Positions 32,909 through 40,838 of a stretch of DNA of 64,000 bases are shown in pieces. The translations under genes were made by a program, and so were the position numbers. The stretch lies in assembly GCA_937982505.1 (NCBI GenBank), contig CALJLV010000085.1, positions 20,952-84,951 on the forward strand. The letters run 5' to 3'. The stretch's first letter is position 1. Every line of letters begins with the position of its first letter. This stretch comes from an uncultured Desulfobacteraceae bacterium. Its GTDB lineage: Bacteria > Desulfobacterota > Desulfobacteria > Desulfobacterales > UBA2174. Below the pieces are notes generated by a model. The model worked only from the letters and a program-made list of their open reading frames with translations, was not told where the DNA came from and did not search any database.

Positions 32909-33826
32909 CTAAAAGAAGAGCACCAGCACCGCCGAAAGGGAAAAGAAACTCAGCAGGGTGGAGACCACGATGGTGGCCGAGGCCAGGGCCGTGTCGCTGC
33001 CCAGCTGGGACGACAGCACGTAGATGGCCGTGGAGGTGGGCAGGGCGAAAAAGAGCATGGCGGTCTGGAAGGCGGTGCCGGTGACCTCGAAATGGCGCAG
33101 CAGCCCATAGCCCACCAGGGGCAGGAGGCCCAACTTGACGGCCGCTCCCGCCAGCGACGGCCGCAGATAACCGCGCAGGCCGGCGAAGGTCAGGGCCCCG
33201 CCGATGCTCATGAGGGCCAGGGGCAGGGTGACCAGCGACATCAGCCTCAGGGTGTTGTCCACGAAGGGGGCGAAACGGTTGAGGGTCTGGGCGTAAGCCA
33301 GACCGGCCAGGCAGGCCAGGATGAGGGGGTTGCTCATCAGGGCCTTGACCGTCACGGCGAGCCGCCGCCGCAGGCTGAGTCTCTCTTCGGAAAACCAGAT
33401 CAGGGTCGAGACGGCCAGGACGTTGATCAGCGGGATGAGAAACCCGATGAGGATCCCGAACAGCCGGACCCCTTCCTCATCCATGGCGTTGATCACGATG
33501 GCCACGCCGATGTAGGTATTGAACCGGTAGCAGCTCTGGGAATAGGAGCCGGCCTGGAAGGGGCCGACCCCGGCCGGACGCATGCTGACGGCGCTGGCCA
33601 GGTAGACCAGGAGTACCGCGGCGGCCACCACCAGGCAAAGACGCCAGGGGATTCCCGACCCCGGATCGGCGCCGCCGATCTTCCAAAAGAGCATGGCCGG
33701 AAAAAAGATGTGGTAGACCAGGCGGTCCGAAGTGGATAGAAAGGCCTCATTGGTCAGGCCCCGGTGCTTGAGAACGGCGCCCAGGGCAATGAGGGTGAAA
33801 ACGGGAAAGAGATTGGCGAGGACCAA
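32909..33826 (-). CDS. AEC-family (auxin efflux carrier-like) transporter
   Basis: 305 residues starting at TTG 33826, supported by AGGA 9 nt upstream; no earlier ATG fits. Ten hydrophobic segments in two inverted halves with the AEC pattern: LANLFPVFTLIALGAVLKHRG at the start and CYRFNTYIGVAIV in the middle. The C-terminal half has SNPLILACLAGLAYA and LPTSTAIYVLSSQLG. Bacterial members move malate, malonate or similar carboxylates. The neighbouring genes give no hint of the cargo. It follows a small zinc-ribbon gene by 12 bp and is probably cotranscribed with it. Confidence 0.88.
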   Translation of the reverse strand: MVLANLFPVFTLIALGAVLKHRGLTNEAFLSTSDRLVYHIFFPAMLFWKIGGADPGSGIPWRLCLVVAAAVLLVYLASAVSMRPAGVGPFQAGSYSQSCYRFNTYIGVAIVINAMDEEGVRLFGILIGFLIPLINVLAVSTLIWFSEERLSLRRRLAVTVKALMSNPLILACLAGLAYAQTLNRFAPFVDNTLRLMSLVTLPLALMSIGGALTFAGLRGYLRPSLAGAAVKLGLLPLVGYGLLRHFEVTGTAFQTAMLFFALPTSTAIYVLSSQLGSDTALASATIVVSTLLSFFSLSAVLVLFF

Positions 33827-33838
33827 GGCGTTCCTGTT

Positions 33839-34021
33839 TCAAAGGCGGTTGCAGGGAATGGCGGCCAGCAGGTCTTCGAGGACCTCGTCCAGGGCCTCGG
33901 GAAAGGCTTCCAGACCGAAGGCGGCACCGCAGGACCTGCAGTGCAGTTCGACCCGTTTTCAGGTGCGCCGCAGTTTGAGTGGCCGGCCGCAGTGCCGGCA
34001 GGCGATGGTTGTTGCTTCCAT
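33839..34021 (-). CDS. small zinc-ribbon protein gene with in-frame TGA at codon 21
   Basis: From ATG 34021 the frame encodes MEATTIACRHCGRPLKLRRT, then TGA (33961-33959). It continues in the same frame as KRVELHCRSCGAAFGLEAF and on to a normal TGA at 33839. With the first TGA read through, the product is 60 residues with two CxxC pairs (CRHC, CRSC) forming a zinc-ribbon knuckle and an acidic helical tail. Options are selenocysteine insertion, a nonsense mutation (pseudogene), or a sequence error. A 9-bp hairpin with loop GTC begins 15 nt after the TGA (33944-33924). The gene is followed by the AEC transporter, 12 bp away. Confidence 0.55.
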
Positions 34022-34255
34022 GGGGTTTTCGACTTTCCTTCGGATCCGGTTGGTTCCAAGCGTGGGGCGCAGATTGACAACAAACACGCCTTCTGTCAAG
34101 ACTGGCGGCCGGCGCGGTGCAGGCGCCGCCGTTTCCTTGGCGCCGCGGTGATGGATGGCAAGGTTGGGCGCACCGCAATCGTTGGCGTCGAGCGCAGGCA
34201 AGGCGCAAACTCTTAATAAGTAAGCCGAAAGCGGCAAAACCTGAAGGAAGGAAGC

Positions 34256-35440
34256 ATGATGCCATTTGGATGCCCGGGATTCAAGACGGCCGGTGTGGCC
34301 GCCGGTCTGAAAAAGAACGGCGCCCGCGACCTGGGGTTGATCTATGCCGGCCGGCCCGCCACCGTGGCGGGAGTATTCACCCGCAACCGGATCCAGGCCG
34401 CGCCGGTGCAGCTGACGCGTCAGCGGGTGGCGGCGGGAACCTGCCGGGCCCTGATCGTCAACAGCAAGAACGCCAACTGCTGCACCGGGGCTCAAGGAAT
34501 GACGGACGCTTTGGCGCTCACGGCCCTGGTGGCCCGGCAGCTCGAAATCGCTGAGGCCTCGGTGCTGACCGCTTCCACCGGCGTGATCGGGTCTCCCATG
34601 CCCATGGACAAGCTCACAGCGGCGGTGCCCGCGCTGGTCGGCGCCCTGGCCGAAGGCGACGTGGGACCGCTGGCCGAGAGCATCATGACCACCGATACGG
34701 TGCCCAAGGCCCAGCGGCGCCATTTTTCCGTCGGCGGCCACACGGCGACCCTGGTGGGGGTGGCCAAGGGGGCGGGGATGATCCGGCCCGACATGGCCAC
34801 CTTGCTCTGCTTCGTCATGAGCGATGTCCAGGGCGAACCGGCCGTTTTACAGGCAGCCCTGGGACAGGCCGTGGACCGGTCTTTCAACCGGATCAGCATC
34901 GACGGCGACACCAGCACCAACGACACCTGTGTGCTCATGGCCAGCGGGGTTTCCGGCGTGCGCCTGGACAGTGCCGAGGCCCGCGCCGCCTTTCAAGAGA
35001 CCCTGGACGGCCTGCTGGCGGAGCTGGCGCGACAACTGGTGGCCGACGGCGAGGGGGTCACCAAGGTGGTCACCGTCGAGGTGCGGGGCGCCCCTTCGGA
35101 TGCCGAGGCCGGCCGCATCGCCGATACCGTGGCCCATTCGCCCCTGGTCAAGACGGCCTTTTTCGGCCAGGATGCCAACTGGGGGCGGATTCTGGCCGCG
35201 GCCGGCCGGGCCGGAGTGGATTTCGATCCCCGGCGCAGCGCTCTGTTTTTCGACCAGGTGCAGATGGTGGACAAGGGGGTCGGCCTGGGACCGGAGGCCG
35301 AAAATAGAGCCACCGCGGTGCTGCGCCAGGACGCCTTCAGCGTCACCCTGGATCTGGGGGCCGGAACGGGCCGGGCCACCCTGCTGACCTGCGATTTTTC
35401 GGTGGACTACGTCAAGATCAACGCGGACTACCGCTCGTGA
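34256..35440 (+). CDS. argJ: bifunctional glutamate N-acetyltransferase / ornithine acetyltransferase
   Basis: 394 residues, RBS GGAAGGAAG before ATG 34256. ArgJ moves acetyl from N-acetylornithine to glutamate, recycling the acetyl group in arginine synthesis; bifunctional forms also use acetyl-CoA. The autocleavage site, Thr after Ala in KGAGMIRPDMATLLCF, is intact, as are TRNRIQAAPVQL and the C-terminal GQDANWGRILAAAG. Whether it is mono- or bifunctional cannot be settled by eye. Its stop overlaps the start of the pseudouridine synthase gene (TGATG). Confidence 0.95.
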   Translation: MMPFGCPGFKTAGVAAGLKKNGARDLGLIYAGRPATVAGVFTRNRIQAAPVQLTRQRVAAGTCRALIVNSKNANCCTGAQGMTDALALTALVARQLEIAEASVLTASTGVIGSPMPMDKLTAAVPALVGALAEGDVGPLAESIMTTDTVPKAQRRHFSVGGHTATLVGVAKGAGMIRPDMATLLCFVMSDVQGEPAVLQAALGQAVDRSFNRISIDGDTSTNDTCVLMASGVSGVRLDSAEARAAFQETLDGLLAELARQLVADGEGVTKVVTVEVRGAPSDAEAGRIADTVAHSPLVKTAFFGQDANWGRILAAAGRAGVDFDPRRSALFFDQVQMVDKGVGLGPEAENRATAVLRQDAFSVTLDLGAGTGRATLLTCDFSVDYVKINADYRS

Positions 35441-36141
35441 TGCGTCTGCAGAAATTTCTGGCCCACGCCGGGGTCTGCTCGCGGCGTCGGGCCGAGACCC
35501 TGATCCAGGCCGGACGGGTGGCGGTCAACGGCCAGATCGTCTGTGCCCTGGGATCGCGGGTCGATCCGCCGACCGACCGGATCACGGTGGACGGGGCCGC
35601 CGTGGTCCTGAAAGAAGCGCTGGTCTATCTGGCCCTGAACAAACCGGCCGGGTACGTGACCAGCTGCCGCCATCCGGGTAAACGGGTGGTCACCGAACTG
35701 GTGGACGTGCCCCAGCGGGTCTACCCGGTGGGCCGGCTGGACAAGGCCTCCACCGGGCTGCTGCTGCTCACCAACGACGGTCGCATCCATCATCGTCTTT
35801 CCCATCCCAGCTTCGACCACGAAAAGGAGTACGTCGTGGCGGCCGACGGGCCCTTGTCCGACGAGGATCTGGAACAGATGCGGAGCGGAATCCAGATCCT
35901 GGACGGCTGGACGCGGCCGGCCCGGGTGGACCGGCTGGGACCGGAGCGCTTTCGCATCGTTCTCAAGGAGGGCAAGAACCGCCAGATCCGGCGCATGGTG
36001 GGCCGCCTGGGAAGGCGGGTGGTGAGTTTGGAACGGGTACGGGTGGCCAACGTGCACCTGGGCAGCCTGGCTCCGGGGAGCTGGCGGCCGCTGCGCCCCT
36101 CAGAGGTGCAACGGCTCCTGGCCCGCCTCGATCTGCGATAG
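35440..36141 (+). CDS. RsuA/RluB/RluE/RluF-family pseudouridine synthase
   Basis: 233 residues from ATG 35440; the GTG one codon earlier is also in frame. The N-terminal S4 RNA-binding domain (MRLQKFLAHAGVCSRRRAE) is followed by the catalytic domain with GRLDKASTGLLLLTND, which contains the catalytic Asp. The end has KEGKNRQIRRMVGRLG. Length and the S4 domain fit RluB-type 23S rRNA enzymes; RsuA cannot be ruled out. Its 3' end overlaps the convergent ATPase gene by 42 bp. Confidence 0.88.
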   Translation: MRLQKFLAHAGVCSRRRAETLIQAGRVAVNGQIVCALGSRVDPPTDRITVDGAAVVLKEALVYLALNKPAGYVTSCRHPGKRVVTELVDVPQRVYPVGRLDKASTGLLLLTNDGRIHHRLSHPSFDHEKEYVVAADGPLSDEDLEQMRSGIQILDGWTRPARVDRLGPERFRIVLKEGKNRQIRRMVGRLGRRVVSLERVRVANVHLGSLAPGSWRPLRPSEVQRLLARLDLR

Positions 36142-36651
36142 GATCAGAGCGGTGCGCTCCTCCACCGGTCGAAGGGGGATCCGCACGGGGCGATACCCCA
36201 GCTGGCGGTAGGCCGCTTCGATGAGGGCCTCCAGGCGCGCGGCGCCAAGATCGTCCTCCGCGCGCACCGGATCGTCTTTCAACTTGAGCCGCGCGAGCAC
36301 AAAGACACCGGCGTAGCGCAGCCGGGCGGCAGCGGCGAAGCACTCGGCGGTGTCGAGGCCGGCATTCCGAAAATAGGCGATGGAATCGGGAATCCCCCGG
36401 TCGAAAAAGAGGGTGTGCCGGGGATCGAGGCCTGCTTCGAGGGCTATCTTGCGGCGCAGAATAACGCGTTCGAAGGCCAGTTCGTCCTCCCGGATCTGGG
36501 CCAGGGTCCGGCCGGCGGCCAATCCTTCCTCGATGTAGGCACGGGCGGTTTCGTGGACCACCGCGTAACCGCTTGCGGCCAGGCAGCGGATCACGCTCGT
36601 CTTGCCGGCACACGGCGCGCCGGTGATCACATACCAGCAGGTTTTCTTCAT
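36100..36651 (-). CDS. small P-loop ATPase/kinase (AAA_28-like)
   Basis: 183 residues from ATG 36651. The Walker A motif is TGAPCAGKTS near the N-terminus, followed by HETARAYIEEG and a Walker-B-like LFFDRGIPDSIAYF. This arrangement fits the AAA_28/NadR-like kinase group, which phosphorylates small metabolites. It likely acts in the cytoplasm. The last 42 bp overlap rluB tail to tail. No neighbouring gene suggests a substrate. Confidence 0.78.
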   Translation of the reverse strand: MKKTCWYVITGAPCAGKTSVIRCLAASGYAVVHETARAYIEEGLAAGRTLAQIREDELAFERVILRRKIALEAGLDPRHTLFFDRGIPDSIAYFRNAGLDTAECFAAAARLRYAGVFVLARLKLKDDPVRAEDDLGAARLEALIEAAYRQLGYRPVRIPLRPVEERTALILSQIEAGQEPLHL

Positions 36652-36736
36652 GACGCCGTCAGCGTTCTCGAACTGGTTCGCCCGTAATCGCCCCCCCACT
36701 GGCCCCCACTCATAGCAGAGGACAGGGGAACTGGAA

Positions 36737-36811
36737 ACGGGTCTGAAAATTTATCGGCTCCGGGTTCCGAGCGTTATCCTTCAATTTCAAAGACCCGTTT
36801 TAAAGACCCGT
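36737..36811. repeat. direct and inverted 8-10 bp repeats upstream of the nucleotide-sugar dehydrogenase
   Basis: AAAGACCCGT occurs at 36789-36798 and again at 36802-36811 (13-bp period). Its inverse, ACGGGTCT, occurs at 36737-36744. The arrangement resembles an operator with repeated half-sites, but no known regulator matches. Confidence 0.4.
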
Positions 36812-36842
36812 AATCGGACATCGCTTCCAAGGAGATGCAACA

Positions 36843-38156
36843 TTGCGGATGGTGACCATAAAAACGCTTGCATCACGCCAGGACCGGATCGCCGTGCTCG
36901 GGCTGGGCTACGTGGGGCTGCCCCTGGCGGTCCATCTGTCGCGGCATTTTTCCGTGGTGGGTTACGACGCCAAGGCCCGTCGCGTCCAGGAGCTGCGCGC
37001 CGGCGAGGATCGCACCCTGGAAGTCGAGCCAGAGCGCTTGGCAGCGGCGGACGTCGAATTTTCCGCCGATCCGGCCTGCCTCTCCCGGTGCCGGCTGATC
37101 ATCGTGGCCGTGCCTACGCCCATCGACCGCCACCGGCGCCCGGACCTGGGACCTCTGCAGAGCGCGTCGATCACCGTGGGGCGGCATCTGGCCGCGGGCG
37201 CCTGCGTGGTGTTCGAATCCACGGTGTTTCCCGGAGCCACCGAGGAGGTTTGCGTCCCGCTGCTCGAGGCCCACTCCGGCATGCGCCTGGGGCAGGGGTT
37301 TACCGTCGGCTATTCGCCCGAGCGCATCAACCCCGGAGACCGGCAGCATACCCTGGAGACCATCGTCAAGGTGGTGGCCGGATCCGACCCGTCCACCCTG
37401 GATCTGCTGGCCCGGGTCTACGGCACCGTGGTCAAGGCCGGGATCCACAAGGCCCCGAGCATCCGGGTGGCGGAAGCCGCAAAGGTGATCGAAAACACCC
37501 AGCGCGACCTGAACATCGCCCTGATGAACGAACTGGCCATGATCTTCCACCGCATGGGGATCGACACCCGCGAGGTGCTGGCCGCGGCCGGCACCAAGTG
37601 GAACTTTCTGCCCTTCTCCCCCGGGCTGGTGGGTGGGCACTGCATCGGCGTCGATCCATACTACCTGACCTTCAAAGCCGAGAGCCTGGGCTACCATCCG
37701 GAGATGATCCTGGCGGGCCGGCGCATCAACGACAACATGGGCAAGTACGTGACCGACCAGGCCGTCAAACTGCTGATCCGCGCCGGCCGGCCGGTGCGTG
37801 GCGCCCGGGTGGCGGTGCTAGGGTTGACCTTCAAAGAGGATGTGCCGGATCTGCGCAACACGCGGGTGGTGGACATCGTTCAGGAACTGGAACAGTACGG
37901 CATCGAGGTCCTGGTCCACGACCCCATGGCCGATGCCCGAGAGGCGCAGGACTATTACGGCATCACGCTGCGCTCCTTTGCCGAACTGGCCCCGGTGCAG
38001 GCCGTCATCCTGGCGGTGGGCCACAGGGCCTACCGGGCGATGGGGCCGGACTCCATCGCCGCGCTGTTTGGCGCCGACAAGCCGCTGGTGCTGGACCTCA
38101 AGGGCATTTTGGAGGCATCCGTCTCCGACGGCCTCATGACCTGCTGGCGCCTTTAG
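36843..38156 (+). CDS. UDP-N-acetylhexosamine 6-dehydrogenase (TviB/WbpA-like)
   Basis: 437 residues from TTG 36843, chosen because AAGGAG lies 8 nt upstream; an ATG two codons later is the alternative. NAD-dependent oxidation of a UDP-HexNAc to the uronic acid. The NAD fold begins VLGLGYVGLPLAVHL. The catalytic cysteine is in GGHCIGVDPYYLT and the catalytic lysine region is VAEAAKVIENTQRDLN. GLTFKEDVPDLRNT marks the C-terminal domain. It would feed capsule or O-antigen synthesis but stands alone, some 30 kb from the polysaccharide cluster at the start of the window. Two 10-bp direct repeats precede it. Confidence 0.9.
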   Translation: MRMVTIKTLASRQDRIAVLGLGYVGLPLAVHLSRHFSVVGYDAKARRVQELRAGEDRTLEVEPERLAAADVEFSADPACLSRCRLIIVAVPTPIDRHRRPDLGPLQSASITVGRHLAAGACVVFESTVFPGATEEVCVPLLEAHSGMRLGQGFTVGYSPERINPGDRQHTLETIVKVVAGSDPSTLDLLARVYGTVVKAGIHKAPSIRVAEAAKVIENTQRDLNIALMNELAMIFHRMGIDTREVLAAAGTKWNFLPFSPGLVGGHCIGVDPYYLTFKAESLGYHPEMILAGRRINDNMGKYVTDQAVKLLIRAGRPVRGARVAVLGLTFKEDVPDLRNTRVVDIVQELEQYGIEVLVHDPMADAREAQDYYGITLRSFAELAPVQAVILAVGHRAYRAMGPDSIAALFGADKPLVLDLKGILEASVSDGLMTCWRL

Positions 38157-38199
38157 GAAAGGGCCTTCCGGCGCCTCGATCCTCGGGGCCGCCCGAGGC

Positions 38200-38988
38200 T
38201 CATCCGCCGGCCACGTGCAGCTGAACCTGATGGGCGGCCATCAGGTCCTGGATCGCCCGGCCCGGCGGACGGTCCGTGAACAGGGCGTCCACGGCGCTCA
38301 GGGGTGCCAGGCGCACCATAGCGTTGCGGCCGAACTTGGAATGGTCCGCCGCCAGAAAAACGGTGCGGGAATTGGCGATGATCGCCTGGGCCACCCGCAC
38401 GTCCTGGTAGTCGAAATCCAGGAGGGTCCCCTCGGCGTCGATTCCTCCGGCCCCCAGAATTCCGAAATCCGCTTTGAACTGGGTGATGAAGTCGATGGTG
38501 GCCGGTCCGGTGGTGCACCGATCCCGGTTGCGGATCCGGCCGCCGGCCACCAGCACTTCGCAGTTGTCGTTGTTGCCCAGGATGGCCGCCACGTTGAGAT
38601 TGTTGGTGATGACGCGCAATCCCTGGCGGTCCACCAGCTGTTTGGCCACTTCCTCGTTGGTGGTGCCGATCCCGATCAGACAGGAGGCCTTGTCCGGGAT
38701 CTGGCGGGCCAGAAGGGCCGCGATACGGCGCTTCTCGGCCAGATAGAGGACCTGGCGGGCAGTGTAGGGGTGGTTCTCGGCGCTCATGGGAAGGTCAACC
38801 CCGCCGTGATGGCGACGCAGCCGGCCGCCGGCCGCCAGGTGCTTGATGTCGCGGCGTACGGTTTGCGGCGTGACCCCCAGATGCCGGGCCAGCCAATCGA
38901 TGGAAACGAATCCCTGGCCCTGGACCAGGGTGACGATCTGTTGCTGCCGCAGGGACATCTTCTCGCGCGGTTGCGCCTTGACGGCCAT
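38200..38988 (-). CDS. glpR: glycerol-3-phosphate regulon repressor (DeoR family)
   Basis: 262 residues from ATG 38988. An N-terminal winged helix-turn-helix (VSIDWLARHLGVTPQTVRRD) and LRRHHGGVDLP are typical of DeoR repressors. The C-terminal sugar-phosphate sensor closely follows E. coli GlpR: IGTTNEEVAKQL, VITNNLNVAAIL, LLDFDYQDVRVAQAI and ADHSKFGRNAMVRLA. It represses glp genes and is released by glycerol-3-phosphate. It is divergent from glpA with a dyad operator between them. Confidence 0.92.
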   Translation of the reverse strand: MAVKAQPREKMSLRQQQIVTLVQGQGFVSIDWLARHLGVTPQTVRRDIKHLAAGGRLRRHHGGVDLPMSAENHPYTARQVLYLAEKRRIAALLARQIPDKASCLIGIGTTNEEVAKQLVDRQGLRVITNNLNVAAILGNNDNCEVLVAGGRIRNRDRCTTGPATIDFITQFKADFGILGAGGIDAEGTLLDFDYQDVRVAQAIIANSRTVFLAADHSKFGRNAMVRLAPLSAVDALFTDRPPGRAIQDLMAAHQVQLHVAGG

Positions 38989-39189
38989 CTGCCCGTACTC
39001 CCGCTGCCGGTTCCCACGGATGGTGGCGCCGGCACCCGTCTTGTGAGTCTTCTGGGGGAATCCGGCCGGACCCGAAGGGGGGGGCCGGCGCCCGAGCCTC
39101 GCTGATTCCTCCGGCCTCTTAGCACCCCCTGGAGAGCTGAACAAAGCAAATTTCGAAAAAGTTCTAAATTGAACAATCAGCTCCCAAAT

Positions 39190-39227
39190 ATGTGCGCAAA
39201 CGAAAACATTTGTTGTCATGCGCACAT
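39190..39227. promoter_or_regulatory. dyad operator between glpR and glpA
   Basis: Perfect 9-bp arms ATGTGCGCA (39190-39198) and TGCGCACAT (39219-39227), 20 bp apart, with a nested AACA-TT-TGTT (39205-39214) near the centre. It lies 22 bp before the glpA ATG and is the likely GlpR binding region. Confidence 0.65.
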
Positions 39228-39248
39228 TAGTTGCGTATATCCAGCTCC

Positions 39249-40838
39249 ATGACAACACTGCACACACCGGTTCTGATCATCGGCGCCGGCGCCACCGGCG
39301 CCGGGGTGGCCCGGGATCTAGCCCTGCGCGGAGTGGCCAGTCTCGTGGTGGAGCAGGCGGACATCAACGCCGGCGCCTCGGGAGCCAACCACGGCCTGCT
39401 GCACAGCGGCTGCCGCTATGTGTCCAACGACGCCCACACGGCCCGCGAATGCCATGAGGAGAGCCTGCGCCTCAAACGGCTCATGCCCCAGTGCATCGAG
39501 GATACCGGGGGGCTGTTCGTGGCCGTGGCCGGCGACGACGAAGATTACGTGGCCCGCTTTCCCGATCTTTGCCGTCAGTGCGGAATTCCCGTGACTCCGC
39601 TGGCCCCGGCCGAGGCCCGGCAGATGGAACCGGCCCTTTCGGAGCACACCATCGCCGCCTTTCAGGTCCCGGATGCCAGCATCGATCCGTTCCGGCTGGT
39701 GATCCAGCATCTGGATCAGGCCGTGGAACTCGGCGCGCGCCTTTTGCGCTACCATCGGGTGGTGGAGATGGCCCCCTGCCGGGGCGCCGTGCGCTCCGTC
39801 ACCCTCTACGACAGCAAGGCCCAAAAGACCGTCACGGTGCAGGCCGATCAGATCGTCAACGCCGCTGGCGCCTGGGCAGGGCAGGTGGCCGCCCTGGCCG
39901 GGGCTGGCCTGCCCATGCGCTACTCCAAGGGGACCCTGGTGGTGACCCACAGCCGCATGACCCATCGGGTGATCAACCGGCTGAGGCCTCCGGGCGACGG
40001 GGACATCCTGGTCCCGGGCGGGACGGTGTCGATTCTGGGTACCACCTCGGTAACCATCGATGACCTGGGCCAGATCTGGCCCACCGTCTCCGAGACCGAT
40101 CGGATCGTGGCCGAAGGCAGCCGCATGGTGCCATCCCTGGCCAGGGCCCGTTTCATCCGGGCCTATGCCGGGGTGCGTCCCCTGGTGGATCCGAGGCCCC
40201 GGGACGGGAACGATCGCCAGATCAGCCGCGGCTTCGTTCTCATGGACCACGGCGCCGACGGGATTGCCAACCTCGCCACCATCACCGGCGGCAAGCTGAG
40301 CACGTTTCGCATCATGGCGCGTGAAACCGCCGACCAGGTCTGCCGCCGGCTGGGGATCGCGGCCCCTTCTCTCACCGGCTCCCAGCCCCTGCCGGATCCG
40401 CCCCAGACGGCCTGGTCCGAGCCGGGTCGCAGCTCGCGGATCTGGCTGCGGCAATCCAGACCGGATGATCGCCTCCTTTGCGAGTGCGAAATGGTATCCG
40501 AAAAGATGGTCGACGAGGTGCTGGACCGGCTCCGTACCCGGGGAGTCTGCCCGGAGCTGCACGCCCTCGCGGTGCGTACCCGGGTGGGCAAGGGGGCCTG
40601 TCAGGGCGCCTTCTGCAGCCTGCGTCTGCTGGCCCATCTGTACCAGCGGGAAGCCGTATCCGGAGCGGCGGGGCTGGGCCAGCTGCGGCGGTTTTTCGAA
40701 GAGCGCTGGAAAGGCCAGCGGCCGGTGCTCTGGGACGGTCAACTGGCCCAGGCCGAACTGAGCGAAGCCCTGTACTGCGGCCTGCTGGGGCTTGAACGCG
40801 AGGGGGCCACGGCTTTCGAGGCCTGGAGGTCCCCATGA
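39249..40838 (+). CDS. glpA: anaerobic glycerol-3-phosphate dehydrogenase subunit A
   Basis: 529 residues from ATG 39249. FAD-binding oxidoreductase that oxidises sn-glycerol-3-phosphate to dihydroxyacetone phosphate. The FAD motif is VLIIGAGATGAGVARDLALRG, followed by GASGANHGLLHSGCRYV. The C-terminal BFD-like 2Fe-2S domain with CECEMVSEKMVDEVL and GKGACQGAFC is present, as in GlpA. It overlaps glpB by ATGA. GlpR, encoded divergently, should regulate it. Confidence 0.94.
   Translation: MTTLHTPVLIIGAGATGAGVARDLALRGVASLVVEQADINAGASGANHGLLHSGCRYVSNDAHTARECHEESLRLKRLMPQCIEDTGGLFVAVAGDDEDYVARFPDLCRQCGIPVTPLAPAEARQMEPALSEHTIAAFQVPDASIDPFRLVIQHLDQAVELGARLLRYHRVVEMAPCRGAVRSVTLYDSKAQKTVTVQADQIVNAAGAWAGQVAALAGAGLPMRYSKGTLVVTHSRMTHRVINRLRPPGDGDILVPGGTVSILGTTSVTIDDLGQIWPTVSETDRIVAEGSRMVPSLARARFIRAYAGVRPLVDPRPRDGNDRQISRGFVLMDHGADGIANLATITGGKLSTFRIMARETADQVCRRLGIAAPSLTGSQPLPDPPQTAWSEPGRSSRIWLRQSRPDDRLLCECEMVSEKMVDEVLDRLRTRGVCPELHALAVRTRVGKGACQGAFCSLRLLAHLYQREAVSGAAGLGQLRRFFEERWKGQRPVLWDGQLAQAELSEALYCGLLGLEREGATAFEAWRSP

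Noticed and set aside
34074..34099. TTGACA-N14-TGTCAA inverted repeat between the zinc-ribbon gene and argJ as divergent promoters
   Set aside because: No acceptable -10 element at the right spacing on either strand.
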